Assembly (NCBI GenBank): GCA_037976565.1
Contig: CP137668.1
Coordinates: 24,200,280 to 24,264,279, forward strand
DNA: 64,000 nt
Origin: Mesocentrotus franciscanus
Lineage: Eukaryota; Echinodermata; Echinoidea; Camarodonta; Strongylocentrotidae
Direction: 5' to 3'
Of this stretch, positions 10,624 to 24,179 are shown piece after piece. The translations under genes and the position numbers were made by a program. How positions within the stretch are numbered: position 1 is the first letter of the stretch; the number at the start of each line of letters is the position of its first letter. The notes below the pieces were generated by a model that worked only from the letters and a program-made list of their open reading frames with translations, was not told where the DNA came from and searched no databases.

Positions 10624-11510
10624 ATTCTTGATTAATTGATTGATTGATTCAAATTTATTCCATTTCATATCAATTGTTTGCACAATACAGAACATAGTTG
10701 ACAAAGTAAGTTCAAGATTATGAAATGAAACAGGAACCTACTGGAAAGCATAGCTTCTTTTTGTAGGTTCCCAAGAATAAATACAATATGAACATTATTT
10801 TCATAAATCATTTTAAAGTGTCTCAATAATCACAGTAAAATAGATATGATATAATAACATGTTTTCATAAACCATTTTAAAGTGTCTAAATAATCAAAAT
10901 AGCCTATACAAAAGAACAGAATGACAAGACGGGACACAAAGGACAGGAAACTGACATAATAAGATAAGACAGGACATGAAAAAACAATTCATAACAGGAC
11001 AGAATAAAACAAGACATGACAGGACAAGACAAAACGACATGACAGGACAGGACAGGACAAAACAAAACAAAACAAAGCAAAGCTGCACACTACAGAAATT
11101 AGAAGAAGAGAGAGAGAGAGGGGGTGAAACAGGGGAGATGTGAGAGGTCTTCCCATATCCTAAAAGTTTAACCCGTTGGAGACATGTATTTTTGTATAAA
11201 ATTCTTTTTGAACCCTCTACTAAAACTATAATATGTGGGTTTATCTCTAACTGGATCTGAAAGAGAGTTCCAAAGTTTTGAGCCTGAAAATACAAATGAT
11301 TTATTTGAGAGCAAAGTTCTTGTTTTTGGTAGATGAAAAAGCCTGGCAGACCGAGTAGGATAATGATGAATATTGACATTCTTTGTAAACATTGAATGAA
11401 AAACATTTGGCAGTTCATTTCTATTTACATTATACATAAATATTCCCAGATAAGGCTCGTAAGGCTCGTAAACCCCAGAGGTGTTCTTTTTCATTGCTGT
11501 GTTTGTATTG
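10624..11510 (-). mobile_element. 3' fragment of a non-LTR retrotransposon (LINE)
   Basis: The minus-strand 3' end is marked by an (ATTG)n-type tail at 10624-10660. Upstream of it (higher coordinates) is a 3' untranslated part with GACAGGA-rich simple repeats (about 10917-11080) and a short GA tract. The coding end at 11168-11494 resembles the C-terminus of LINE reverse transcriptase proteins. The copy is 5'-truncated at about 11.5 kb, as is usual for LINEs. A short internal duplication (CATTTTAAAGTGTCT near 10811 and 10873) is also present. Confidence 0.7.
11168..11494 (-). pseudogene. C-terminal end of LINE reverse transcriptase ORF
   Basis: A 108-codon minus-strand frame whose pattern HHYPTRSARLFHLPKTRTLL followed by SGSKLWNSLSDPVRD matches the conserved tail after the reverse transcriptase domain in many animal LINEs (a 'Y-x-TR ... 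P..RT ... G..LWN.L ... R' pattern). The catalytic domain itself is absent. It is a 5'-truncated dead copy. Confidence 0.7.
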
Positions 11511-12475
11511 TGAATGATTTAATTTCGCTCTAGGAATTGCAGATCATGTTAATTTGCTATTTTCATCTCTGTAAAAAAATGTAGTGAATGAGACTTTTAA
11601 GCCAAAAACAAAACAAGGGAGTATAGGAGATGCATTTTAAAAATCTCTCATCTTAACCCTTGCTCCATCACTAAATTCACAGAGTTGTGAGATTTTGTGA
11701 TACAAGGTTGTGTTTTTTAATGTTGGTCCCCATTTTTAGTTTTTGTAAATCCTTTAAGTGTTTCATACCATCTTATTTCATGAAAAATGATTTTGAATTA
11801 CCTTGAGAAGACAAGCTTCTTCTTTTTTGGCCCAAATTATTTGATACAATATCCAAATTTGTAACAAAGAAAAATTCAACTGGTTGAATACAAAGAATAC
11901 ATGACTACTCCACAATTTTGCAAAGTACCTCGTTGTCATTAAAAATTTAAGATTATAAATTTCAGCATTGTTTTTCAAAGCCCAAGATAACTAGGCGGGA
12001 GTCAATGGAAAATGCATTTATTTGTTTAATCTTATATCTACGTTAACCTGTTGACTCTGATCTAACTCATTATCTAGATGAATCGGATAGTTCTTGTACT
12101 AAGTCTATACTGGGAATTGGTTAATTCAGTAGTCAATGAGTTGATTTTGGTATAAAAAACAAAAACCTGACTACTCCGCAATTTTGTTAAGTGCCTTCAT
12201 GGCATCATTGTTTATGATGATTAATCCAGTATTATTTTTTTACTACAACAAAAGGAGCAAAAGCTCATTTTTCAAACTGGTATTTTTCAGACTCACTGAA
12301 TTTGGAAAAGGTCAAAAATGATTAATCCTACATTCATTATTCAAGTAAATGACAAAGTCATCTATTTTATTTCAAGAGTAAAGTCAGTTGATTAGGGTTG
12401 CACTATGATATCAATGGATAATTCATCATGTTAGAGTTAAGAGCTTTCATTTTTTCAAGTGCAAATGACCTTTAG
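11511..12475. other. non-coding stretch, no feature seen
   Basis: AT-rich sequence. The short frames have no domain or splice context. Confidence 0.45.
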
Positions 12476-12775
12476 AAGAGAAAGAGATAGGAGGGAGGGA
12501 GAGAGAGGAGAGAGAGAGAGAGAGAAAGGGGAGGGAGAGAGAGAAAGAGAGAGAGAAAGAGAGAAAGTAATAGGAACTGAGAGGTATAAAGAAAGAATGA
12601 AATAGAAAGATGGAGGGAGGCCAAGAGAAAGATAAATGGGGGAGAGAAAGAAAGATAGAGAGAGGGAGGGAGAGAGATTGAAGGAGATGGGGAGGGAGGG
12701 AGCAAAAAGGAATTAGGAGGCATGCAAGTTGCAAAGAAAGCATGAATAATAGTGTAGAGGAGATAGAGAGAGAGA
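12476..12775. repeat. GA-rich degenerate simple repeat
   Basis: About 300 bases of almost pure purine on the + strand (GAGAGA, GGGAGGGAGA and AGAAAGA blocks). The minus-strand Leu/Ser/Pro-rich frames over it are artefacts. Confidence 0.9.
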
Positions 12776-12887
12776 CCAACCTATTTTGAAGCAGAATGCT
12801 TTATTAGATCGATTGACATATTTAGGTCAGTATTTCATCTAATCTTTGATATGCTATACCTCATATACCTTTGAATCAGTCTTTTCT

Positions 12888-12888
<1 letters not shown>

Positions 12889-12921
<33 letters not shown>

Positions 12922-12932
12922 AAGTAGTAGTA
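12889..12932. repeat. (TAG)n microsatellite
   Basis: Tandem GTA/TAG trinucleotides, about 14 units, with one GAA interruption near the end. Confidence 0.95.
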
Positions 12933-13732
12933 ATTGCATTTCAAAATGTTCAAATAACAAAACCGCCAGTTTTCTGTAAAATATTAAACTATTCTGTTTG
13001 AAATTATGAGAGTAAAGTCATGACATTAAAATAGGACAATAACAATAACACAGTAATTTCAGTATATTATAATCAATTGAGAACTTCACACTTAAGTCCA
13101 GTTGAAAGATTCCATCGCACTATTAGACTGGATTTCCATTCTTTATTCCTCTATATCCTTTCTTTACAAAACATATCATATTACTGAAATGGCCATGAGC
13201 ATCATCATAATCATTATTTGTACTTTCCATATTTAAACCCAAAGAAATTACTGTGATTAAGCTTAACCAAAAAGCACTTTAGATAATTTGTAGAGTGATG
13301 CTCAAAGATGATCTTGTCACCCTAGCTGTTATCCTATAAATGTAATCTTTGTTTGTGGTTATAGCGACATGTTTACAGCTCATAGCTGCGTTCATACTTG
13401 AGTTTCTTAAGTCAATGCTTTTGGGACCCGATTCCTCGTGTGTATCAATGTTCCTATTGAAGATTTTTTAGTCTAAGCCTCTTTCACACGTGATATGTGG
13501 TTCAAAATAAAATGATGCCGCAGCAAAATTGAATGACAGACATGTAAAGTGTAGTGTGCCACACATGTCTGTATCTTGTAACACAGATAAGTGTTAATGC
13601 TAAGGGCCTTTTTGATATATGTAGCCTATGTCGCCCTCGCTAGACTTTCACTGACACATAAAATAGTTTTTAGTTTGCCGCAGTGGTTTTAGGAAACCGG
13701 TTTACAGTATCGTATTGGAATGATGTTTAAAG

Positions 13733-13935
13733 GGATCGGTATCTTTGTCTCACATTCTAAACAAAATCCTGGATTTAGTTCATGCTGCAATCACAATTAT
13801 AAACCTTTAGGTCAGTCAGGAATCTCATATTTATGATTGGAATTTGAAATGTCAAAAACCGTTTTTCCAACGGTATTTATAACACTACAGTCTATTGGGG
13901 GAAATGAGTAAACCGGTCACTCAAAGATTTTTTTT
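13733..13935 (+). mobile_element. dispersed repeat, CCTGGATTTAG family, copy 1
   Basis: Starts TTTAAAGGGATCGGTATCTT and contains AATCCTGGATTTAGTTCATG, AATTATAAACCTTTAGGTCA and GTAAACCGGTCACTCAAAGA. The same order of blocks recurs at 17794-18045 and, inverted, at about 37105-37285. All three copies begin just inside a TTAA followed by AGGGAT, but I could not find a matching right inverted repeat, so the superfamily is open. Confidence 0.8.
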
Positions 13936-14423
13936 TTGTTCCCGGTGGAAAACAGGTGCGTCTTATTTTCAGATGAATTTCTGAATGCTGCTGCCATAGG
14001 GATAGACTTTAAGAATGTTACAGTATAAGATACCTTGAAGGTAGGTATATAATAGGGTATGGTTTAGAATGCTAGCAAGTTTTCCAGGCCACACCACCTG
14101 GAGGAATAATGTCATCAGATCCAAACTGGCTTTAAGTGGGCTAGAGTGGCGAAGATCAAATATATCTGGGTTATCTTATAAACTATCTTCTTCAGCTATC
14201 AACTCTCCCATGCACCTCGGCCACCCGGCCGGCATAGCCCATATGGAATGCCTACATGTAGTTTAGGGGTAGGCAGTGGCTGACTCAGAGATGGATGTCT
14301 TTCCTACGAGGGGGACGGGGTGTACAATTCTTGCCAAATGAGGTATAGGAGTTCAATGTGGGATAATTATCCAATGGCCCCATTTAAAGTTTCCAATCTG
14401 TAATATATCTGCAAGGGGGTGAA

Positions 14424-14704
14424 ATAGACCATTTTTGTAATGTTACCAAATCCAATGCATACGTCTGCTACAAATAATTGTATTTCAATAGTCATAATGT
14501 GAATTGCATACATTAGTCGTTGCTGGGTAGGACAAATTGTATAGCTTGCTCTACCCATGCAACAACACGTAATATATGCAGTTTGCATTCTGACTTTTGA
14601 AATACACTTATTCATTACAGGTGAATGAAATATTTGTAACGAGGCACACTTTACAAAGATGTATGTGTTAAATTTGGTTATATTACGAAAATGGTCTATT
14701 GCTG
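14424..14704. mobile_element. hairpin MITE, AATAGACCATTTT family, full copy
   Basis: Inverted ends AATAGACCATTTTTGTAATG (left) and ATTACGAAAATGGTCTATT (right), with a second internal inverted pair around GTTGCTGGGTAGGACA / CTCTACCCATGCAACAAC. A truncated relative lies at 47711-47935. The minus-strand frame across it is an artefact. Confidence 0.8.
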
Positions 14705-15454
14705 AAAAACTACCCTGATGTTTATAGTCTGAATTGTTGATTACTGGTATCATGTCAATTGGATTCTTCACATTATGAGTTGGGTCAGATGAGCAACAAA
14801 AAAGAATTTCAAATTCTGTCTGGAATTCACTTGTATAAAAAGCGTGATGCAGATCGATGCACAACACCATTACAAGTGAAAGCTACTTGCTATTTAAAAA
14901 GAAGAATTATTTGATATTTGTCATTTAAATAACATTTTATTTTCCAAAAGGACATGGGCAAATCAGTGAAAAGGAATAAATAAATGTTGTTTTTTTTAAC
15001 ACAAGGGAGCACTTTGTAAGTGTCTCATAGAGATTCAAACCTATACTCCATTAGTGCTCTGAATTTAGCTTTATTTGGAAATATAATGATGCAATTCTAC
15101 ATGACACAGCAGTCCAATATGCCACACTGAGCCATGCAGTAAATCTTACTGACATGCCAAGACTTGTTTGATAACGAAGAACTTTCCTCGAATTTGAAAG
15201 TTTAACGTGTCTGGATGGGAAGGCTAGTATTTGTGTAGGTGGTATCCTTTTCTTCCCCTAAATCCGGAAGATTTGATGAGGCTTGGATCTCTGGATTAGA
15301 ATCATAAGGTCACAAGATCAAAATCTCATTTGACTTGATACATGCTGGGTGCGCTTCATCACGCAAGCAAACAAGGCCATGTACTGTGATTGCAAGTGTA
15401 TCAGCTATTGGGAACCTTTTCCATGCTACCAAGTTTGTGAACCATTTCATCAAT
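14705..15454. other. non-coding stretch, no feature seen
   Basis: AT-rich sequence with no coding or repeat structure that I can support. Confidence 0.45.
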
Positions 15455-15570
15455 CTACTATCTAGTAGCTATAGTTAAATGTTGGATTTATTTTGCTTGG
15501 TTTCATTATTCTACTATCTAGTAGCTAACTAGCTATAGTTAAATGTTGATTTATTTTGCTTGGTTTCATG
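15455..15570. repeat. tandem duplication, period 56 bp
   Basis: Two adjacent copies of a unit beginning CTACTATCTAGTAGCTA and running through TTTATTTTGCTTGGTTTCAT. The second copy has a few inserted bases (CTAACTAG). The high identity suggests a recent event. Confidence 0.9.
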
Positions 15571-17793
15571 ATTAAAATGGGCATGAACTGTCTTCCATAG
15601 GAACAACATGCAAAATAAAGGTACCAGTGTTCTTTTTTTTCCCCTCTCTTTTTTTTCTCTTGTTTTTTCTCTCTCTTTTTTTAGGAAAGAGGATAGATTT
15701 ATACTTAGTTTCAACACATTATTGATTACTCAATCCCTGGAAAGGATATGTGGCCCATGGCATGGAGTGGGATAGAAATACAATTTAGTATTTTGGCATG
15801 GCCATGAAAGTAGTTTAATTGTTGATCAATTTTCCTTAAAATGTAACTGACACTGCATGAAATTTTCTAGAAAAATAAGGAGTGTTCGATCAGGGGAGAA
15901 AATATCCGTTGATGATAAGAATTTGTCCTTTAGCTCTGTATTATGTCCCTAAATATTCTTTTTTTTTTCATCTCTCAGGACATTCTAACTATATTAACAA
16001 CTAAATATTTTCTGTTGGCATGCTACATTTTTTGTCAACACTGATTACCCCCTAAAAAAGTAAAAGCACCCCGTAAACCTACTTCGATATCATAACACAG
16101 TATGCCTGTGTACCTTGGGAATTGCTTTCATATTCTGCTACAAGTGCATTCTTGATTCCTTCGACAAAAAACAACTTTGCCTGGAGGGGTCCATGGGGAA
16201 CCCTCCTCCTCTAGAAGAGGATCAAATTTTACCAGGTACTTATTGGTAAATCTTTGTTAAAGTTGCATAAAATACACATTTTGCAATCTTGCATCAGGTT
16301 TGGTATTTTACCTATCTGTTTATCTGTAGGGTTTTGTTAATTCTTTCATAAGCATCATTTATTGTATTTTTTCTTTTTTACACTTTTATTTAAGCAGGGT
16401 TGCCTCTTCAGTTCACAAACTTCTATCCCTGAGGGCCCTGCACAATAAAGAAAAATGCATATAGAATATTTACAGACTTGATAAGTATAGACAAGAATAG
16501 TGGAGAATAGTATAGTACAGACAAGAATTAGAGGAATCATACATTTTAATTGGTAACCATGATAGTTTTTTTCTTATACATCTGCACAAATGGATGTCAA
16601 ATATCTCACATAATCAGTTTTATATATATTGAAGTAGAAATAGATATATTGCTAACTATCTAGCTTCTTTCTAGTGAACTTCACAAGAATGTGACATGAT
16701 ATCACGCTTTATACATCAAAGGATTTTCTTTCTTTTGGAATTTTTAAGTTTCTTAGCTGATGTTTGTAATTCATTTGAAGATTTCACGCTTTGTTTTCTG
16801 TTAGACAGTCTGTATAATACAATGCACCATTTGCTGTATTGCAAAAAATTGAAGGAAAGAGAAATGTGATATCATGGATTTTTTTTTAGGGGTTCTTATT
16901 TAGCTTTTGAATTCATTTTGAGTTATTTTGCATTCTGAATAAGACATTGGATGTATATGATGATAATAACAACTATTTTTCAAGTATACATACCTTTCCA
17001 GTACAGTAACTGATGGAACTGTCTTACACTTTATCTGTTAAGATGTTGCATCTTGCTTATGTATGTTCCTCCATATTTCTGATGATATGTTTAGATAACA
17101 GCTATGATCAGGGTACATGATTCGTTGAAGCAACCCAACCTAGTTCTCTCCCTATCCATTTCTTTGGGAAACATGACACTCACTATTTGGTGCAGCTCAA
17201 GTGAAGCCATTAACAAATTAAAATAAAAGAGGGGTTTTCCCTTACCATATAATGAAGTCAGATGTGGATGTAACAATAAAGAAAAGTGCAATTAATCATG
17301 TTTTTCTTTTTTTTTTACAGTGTTTCGCGAGGAGGTTTAGAAGAATGCCTTTTTGTGCTGATTGCTTATCACTTGTACTATAATATCTAATGGGTTTTAT
17401 CTGCTGACTTTGTTCTGCACTATAAAGGCTTAACCGTAGGCCTACTGTGCTAATGTTTTTTTTAATTTGTTATTGTCATCACTAAATACAGTATCATATG
17501 CAGAATGATAAACATCACAAAATTAATTCAAAAGCTAATAAAAAAGAATATAAACATCCTTGATAAATCAATTCTTTTCTACGATTTTTGCAATACATGA
17601 AGTGGTCCACAGACTATCATACAAAATGTTAAGCATGAAATCTTCAAATTGATTACACACATCAGATTTACAAATGTGTACTATAAATCAAATGGCAAGG
17701 GATATGTGTCTTTTTCATTGTTTATTTTGAGATAACAATTTTATGAATTCACAATTTATAAATTTGTCTTGGATTTTGAGTATTAAGTATTTG
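15571..17793. other. non-coding stretch with a possible retroposon tail
   Basis: Mostly featureless AT-rich DNA with T/C-rich runs near 15630-15680. At 16390-16450 a segment (AGCAGGGTTGCCTCTTCAGT ... CCCTGAGGGCCCTGCACAAT) resembles the tail half of the SINE at 61100-61340 and may be a minus-strand retroposon remnant. Confidence 0.35.
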
Positions 17794-18045
17794 CTTTAAA
17801 GGGATTGGGTATTAACTTTGCCTCAGATTCTTTAAAAAATCCTGGATTTAGCTCATGCTGCAATCATAATTATAAACCTTTAGGTCATACATGTATCCCA
17901 TGACTTTTACAAGCCAGTCGCCTGTCTGATTAACAAGATATCTATGATTGGTATTAGGAATTTCAGAATTTGTTTTCCTAACAGTTTTTATAACACTAAA
18001 TTCTATGAGGGAAATGAGTATGGTAAAACCGGTCACTCAAAGATT
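17794..18045 (+). mobile_element. dispersed repeat, CCTGGATTTAG family, copy 2
   Basis: Starts TTTAAAGGGATTGGGTATTA and shares ATCCTGGATTTAGCTCATGC, AATTATAAACCTTTAGGTCA and AAACCGGTCACTCAAAGATT with copy 1, plus an internal block (CATGACTTTTACAAGCCAGT) that copy 1 lacks but the copy at 37 kb has. Copy 1 therefore carries an internal deletion. Confidence 0.8.
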
Positions 18046-18283
18046 TTTACTTTTTTTGAAGCACTTCATGATCATTTTGAAGCGCTTTTTTTTTAGGGCT
18101 TCAATATTATACCATATCACAGACACTGATAACACGTAGGGCCATGCATCTCAGATTTAACATTGTTAAACGATGTCTTTAAAAAATAAATGGGATGAAC
18201 AATATTACAATTTGGGCAATATAGGCTATAGGCTTTCTTTGGAAGAAACAATCCCTGGAAGTTGACTATACACTTGTGAACAT

Positions 18284-18553
18284 GGGGTGTTTCACAAAGA
18301 CTAAGATCGACTTTAAGTTGGACTTAAGTATAACAGGCCTTCATGCCATTGGTTGCTATCATTATTTACTGGCATTAATCTCTTAGATGTACAAATCATG
18401 TTAAAATCTACAAAACTTAAGTTTTTGATAATTCATTATTGAAGGAAAAATATTATCTAAAGATTATAATTTAGAGACCAATGGGATAGCAACCAATGGC
18501 ATGAAGTCCAAGTCCAACTTAAAGTCGATCTTAGTCTTTGTGAAACACCCCCC
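18284..18553. mobile_element. hairpin MITE (GTTTCACAAAGACTAAGATC family), intact copy
   Basis: A 270-bp near-complete foldback from GGGGTGTTTCACAAAGACTA to TAGTCTTTGTGAAACACCCC. It is the uninterrupted counterpart of 8958-9793 and shows the single TTAA (in GATCGACTTTAAGTTGGACT) where that copy has a 535-bp insertion. Confidence 0.9.
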
Positions 18554-18831
18554 TGGTCTATGGGTTTGTGCCTCAGACATGGACAGAGATGTGAAGCAAG
18601 TGGAGATTCACCGAGGAGAAGAAATGGTGTAAGTGAGCATGTCCCACTGGGTTAAAATTGCTCTTAACTAGTACCACCCGCTAGCTCCACTTGTGTGCAT
18701 TCCTGTCTATGTAGGTGGTACGTGCTGCAGTTCCTGACTTACGCAACATGTAGCGGATCTTACCTACTCAAGCTAGCAGTAGATATATGCACGCTGGTTG
18801 GAAGGTATAGGCCTCGTTGGTCGTCTTGGAT

Positions 18832-19222
18832 TTAAAGATAAAGTTGAGTTCTGGTCATGCGATTGCATCGTGAAAGACACGTTGAGGAATCGATCAGAAA
18901 AGGTTGATCATCTAGCATATAAGTATTGGTGTGTACTGCAAGGTTCTTGAATCATCAAAATGATAAGAAATTTGGCCCAGTCTGGGTAAAGTTACAAGCA
19001 CTGTACACAGAAAGATGTATATGGGACTACACGAACATGTGGCATAAAAATCTGTCCTGATTTTTATGATGTTACATGCCATATTTAGAATATTAAGACA
19101 TTTGAAGAGCCATGCTTTTCAGGGAACATTTTTTATCTGATGTTCTTCCACACTTGCACAATACATTGTTAACGCTCACAAATTATTGTTCACCTCTTCC
19201 CAGAACTCAACCTTCTCTTTAA
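18832..19222 (+). mobile_element. TTAA-flanked MITE, 383-bp family, copy 1
   Basis: TTAA at 18832-18835 and 19219-19222 enclose 383 bases with inverted ends AGATAAAGTTGAGTTCTGG and CCCAGAACTCAACCTTCTCT. A copy of the same length in opposite orientation is at 51297-51687, and a chimeric relative is at 62652-63056. No coding capacity. Confidence 0.85.
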
Positions 19223-22200
19223 TTAAAATGCCAGAGTATTTGGAAAATTGTAACACGAGAAGGGCATTTACTCATGTAATAGATATATTCATTGTTGACC
19301 AAATTAGATGTGGCAGCAGAATGTCGTGATGGAGAACCATTAATACAAGTACAGTGATGATATGAAATAGTGTGTTGTGAAAAAAAGTGTTACACACTTT
19401 GGAGAAGGATATTTAATTCTGGGCAATTAAAAAAGGTCCAAAAATACAGGAAATTTATTTGTTTGGCTCTGATACTTTTTGACAACAGTTGAGATGAACT
19501 TTTAGAGTAGGTGATTATGATACAAAACATCTGTAATACCATAAATGGTGCTTAAAAACGGTGATGACTCAATTTAAGAACAGATATTTTTTTCCTACAC
19601 CATAAAGTCAAACAACTGTAGGCAAGGCCATGTTTCGATGACAAAGGAATGATGACTAAAATTCATCTTTATCCTTCAACATATAAAGTTCAGCTCTTGA
19701 AAGCATGGCCGTGTTTGATTATTAGATCCATATTGATTAATTATGATTAATATTGCCCTGATCAATAGACCCACAGCCTTGGCTGTATTTACCTTACAAA
19801 CAATGCCATGACTAATGATAACTCATGTATGTGAAAGAAACATGACTTCAGCAAATCTATTGATGTAACCTCGATGAACTGTTTTTGAAATAGCTGAAGG
19901 TGTGCTACTGGGTTAGTTGCCATTATTGACTTGTAAGTTGTACCTTGCCTTGTGCACCCAGATGATGGTCCATCTGCTGAGAGCGAGAAGGTGGTTAATA
20001 CTTTGTTTTCTTTGCCTCTCTGCACGGGCGCTCATTTGCCACGCATGCAATTTTGCACAAACCAGTAGGCATCGATCGACGGAAGGATAGCTTTTGGCAG
20101 CACAATTGCTTTGCAAAATTCCTCATGTCCGGTCTTGATTAGCTCCATAACAACCCTTTTTGGTAAATTTATCCCATGATAAATACCTTGTGGCGCAGGG
20201 AGGTTATTTGTGTAGCATATAAAGAGTTGATTTGTGTACTTTCAACATAGTCTTCAAGGCTCTGTCAATAGCAAAAGTAGTTATGTTTTTAAAAGGTGTC
20301 ACAATTCAATGATCATTGACTTGAAGTCATTCAGACAAAATTATATCAGTAGCAGATGATATTGATGTAACTTGACATGTAGATTTTTGAAAAAACTTAT
20401 TACTGAAAACTGATTTAAAGATATAGGTCAAACACTTTCCTTGAATTGTTCTACGACACCGGTGAGACAAAACTCTGTGTTCAATATTCTAACCTGTAGT
20501 CTGGACAAACAGTATTCCAAAAGCTAACCCGTGTCCAATATCTTTGACGAAATAAAGCCTGGAGTACTTGTCACTTTGATTGACATTGCTCCATGGTCGA
20601 TGTCCAGCAAAATTTGAATCCTCATTCCTGCACCAAACACCGAACCCTAACCCTTAAAACCTTAGAACTAACTTTAAATATGATTGTTGCCCTAACTGCA
20701 ACCCTCACCCTTTTTCTCGATGAAATGAACCTAATCCCAACCCTAACCCTTTTTCATTGACAAAATGAACGCCAGAGCAAAACATTTTCTGAATCAAAAT
20801 GTTGGGACACCTTTTTGATGTGTTGTGATTTTAATAAGTCAAAATCACTCGGCCTGTGTCCAGGCAGCATCCCTGTCATACGCGTGCATAATCTCCGATA
20901 TACACACCTTTCTCTCTCCTCGGACCTACCTGTCAATGCGGTTAACCACGAAACCAAACCGATGTCAGCGCCACTGATTGGGTACCATAGCAGATAGCTA
21001 GCTTGCCCCAATTTTTGCTTAAGTGAGTGTAGGCAACGACAGTGACAATGGCACTGACAAGGATCTTTACTCCCATGTTGCCCATGAAGAGAATTTTGAC
21101 AAATGTGATCATACAAACAATTATTACCTGTTATTGCAACAAAATGGTTTGTCTTGGGGATGATGGAAACTTCACATGTTGAATTAGGACCAGTTTGCAG
21201 CATCTGACTGATCTCTCACCTAAAGAGAACAACTTTGGAAAAGAAATGCAATAAAATTTACAGCCATTTATACCTATGATAAAGAATATATACTGTGAAT
21301 TGACAATAGTTAACTCTATTTGTGGTGTGATAGAGACGAATGAAAGTCTTTTGCTCATTTAAATTGAAACAAGAGAGAGAGAGAGAGAGAGAGAATTTAT
21401 TTTCATAACTTGTTATATCTATTTTTGTGGTAGATCCATCCGATGTATTTTGGTATGCTGCTCAATAGGATTACAGTCTACAAATAATACTATATTTAAC
21501 TTTGGGATTTATACAAAATACATTATACATCATACATTATAGCCTACTGTACTACACTTTCACTTTGATTGATGTTAGTCGCTCGCTCACAGTAGGAAAC
21601 CATTGTCTTAATTGGAACCAATATAGTTACCAAGTTTTATTGGCTATGATTGTATTAATCATACTGTGCCATAGATGCCATTACCCTCCATTATTCTAGG
21701 TCTTGACATGAACTTACAAATGTCCTTTAGTAGTCATGCAGCCATGTTGAAATTCCAAGACTTTGGAGCAAGTTTATTTCTTCATCTGTTATTCCTGGAA
21801 ACAATATGCGCTTGTGTTTTCGCCGGCCGACTTCGTGTTTGATTTTCTTGAGGATTTTGGATCAGGAAATATTGGTTATGGTTTTATCCGTATGATTATT
21901 GGTATTTGGATCATCTTAACTCTGTGCAGGCTGTGTTTATGATATGCTGTTGGTGTGTCTTTTTTATGCTCACTACAACATATTTTGAAATGATATTTAT
22001 CAATCACTGCCTTTGATCCCTATGTTTAGAACTGGATCTAGAAAACTTTTAATTACTTAGGGACTCATAGTAATTACCAGTGACATGCCATCTGTAAAGC
22101 TTTCCATGGAATCTCAGTCATCAAAGAGCAGTATTTTTCTGTTATTTTCCAAAAGCAGTGTCCTCTTTGCTGTTGATATGTTCCTTTTGGTTTCTTTTCT

Positions 22201-23590
22201 GTTTTGTAAAGCTTTATCAACGATGTAATTTTACTTTAAATAGTTTCCTTTCTGTTATAATACATGGCTATCCTTAATCACTGTCTTTTTAAAAAGAAAA
22301 GATCAAGATTAAATGTGTAGAGTGACTTTTGAGATGGAAATTTGTCAGCTACAGCAAGGAAAGGATTGATATGTGCATTAATTTGAGTTGTAATCGTACA
22401 TCTTTTGCTTGTAAATCAGCAAATTAGCCTTGTGGAACCTCGATAAAAGTCAAGTATATGGCCAGCCTGTAACTGAAGAACTCAGGTTGGTTTTAGTATT
22501 AAGCTCCTTTGAATTTTGGGAGAAGGTGTGAGAAATGGTGTAAAACCATCTACAGTGAGCATGGATGTAACAGTGCCGTTTGTGGTTATTCTTGTATTCT
22601 TGAGCAATCACATTGGTCTTTCGTCACATGTCTGCTCTGTTCACATCAGGATCTTTCAGAAGCACATCTGTTTTAATAAACCCACATCACTACAAACAAT
22701 GTTCTGTTGTGTGGAATTGTGATGTGTCGTGAAGACGCAGCCTGATCTGAACGAGTCTTTAAACAGGTTGCAGGCGAAGAGGCCTCTAATGTTTCCTTGG
22801 ACTGTGTTTTCATTGGTTCAGAAGAGGTTGTGGTCACAGTGGTCAGTCCATGTTGTTTAGGAAGGACAGTATATTTGCTAGATGAGGTGTCCATTTCCTT
22901 GTAAGGTTTGATGCTAATTTGTGGGCCCTCTTGAATTGGTTATGTACTGAATGTAAACAATCGTTTACAGACGTAAGCAGCGCTGATAGTTTTCAAAGGT
23001 TTCGTAGCCTTTGGAATTCTCTAGGCCCGAATGGTTGTTGATTTTCTTTTTGTTTTATTGTTGTTTCCTAACATGTTCTTTGCTTGTCTCTCCACATGTA
23101 CTAAATGTAACCAAAATGAAAGACTTATAATAAACAGGAGTAGCAGAAGAGTAATGATTCTGATATGACTTTGTATGGGTATAACTTGTCAAAAACATGA
23201 ACTATATTCCAGTTGGAAATTTGAGCATGATTTGCCAACATGGACCAAGCAACTTCAAGGAATTTGTCACTTTGGAGGAATATAAACTTGGATCTCAGGA
23301 AAAGTTGCCAATTTGAATATGCTATTTTCAATGGGGTCTCAGAGACTGAAGTTACGAAAACCCTTCAAATGGTGCATCTGCAAGAAGCACATGTATATAC
23401 CACCCATCTATTATCTACTGTATGATGTATCACGGTAAGAAAACTGGCCATTACGTGAAGCTTTAAAATACTTTCCTGTTACCTAATTTTCTCTCTTCGT
23501 CTGTTTTCTTTCTAATTTTTTTTAAATACGTATTGTTCCTTTAAATATGTGAGTATATTCTCTTATTGCTTAGGGTAGTATGCATTTCTT
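19223..23590. other. non-coding stretch with minor simple repeats
   Basis: No gene or clear transposon is visible. It includes a GA microsatellite at 21372-21395 and a short patch with scattered CCCTAACCC motifs at 20640-20750. The frames around 20754-21203 and 22516-22894 lack domains and splice logic. Confidence 0.4.
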
Positions 23591-23658
<68 letters not shown>

Positions 23659-23733
23659 ACTCTCACTCTCTCGCTCTCTGTGACTTTCTCTCTTTCTCTC
23701 TTTTTCTCTCTCCCCCTCTCTCGCTCTCTGTGA

Positions 23734-23770
<37 letters not shown>
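23591..23770. repeat. (TC)n microsatellite
   Basis: About 180 bases of TC dinucleotides, interrupted by two copies of the block CTCGCTCTCTGTGACTTTCT. The translated Leu/Ser and Arg/Glu frames are artefacts. Confidence 0.95.
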
Positions 23771-23771
<1 letters not shown>

Positions 23772-24179
23772 ACCTGCCAGTGCTCTCATACTTTTCTTCA
23801 TATATATATTTGTTAATTCTACCATAAAGACAAAATACCCCTGTGGACCCTCTGTTATTGATTTCTGTATTACAATCTGCCTGGTTCCCCTCAGCTACCC
23901 AGCTCTGACCCTCATCCCTGCCTGTCCCTCCCAAATTTATGACCAATCAACATATTTGCTGAACACATAACTCCCATAAACCTGAAGAATGACAGATGAA
24001 GAGAAGGAGAGCTTGTAATTCTTCCAGTCCTCCAAGACCCTTTGCACTCCTTGCTGCAGCTGCCTATTACCCTTACATATCAACCCCTGAGAGATGAGTC
24101 TGGGTAACTGAGCAAAAGTCAACTCAGAAAGCAAATTGACTGATGCTACTGCTTGCATTTACTTATATCGCTTTCGCTT

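Noticed and set aside
20640..20760. CCCTAACCC-like interstitial telomeric sequence
   Set aside because: Only scattered short motifs, not a tandem array; may be chance.
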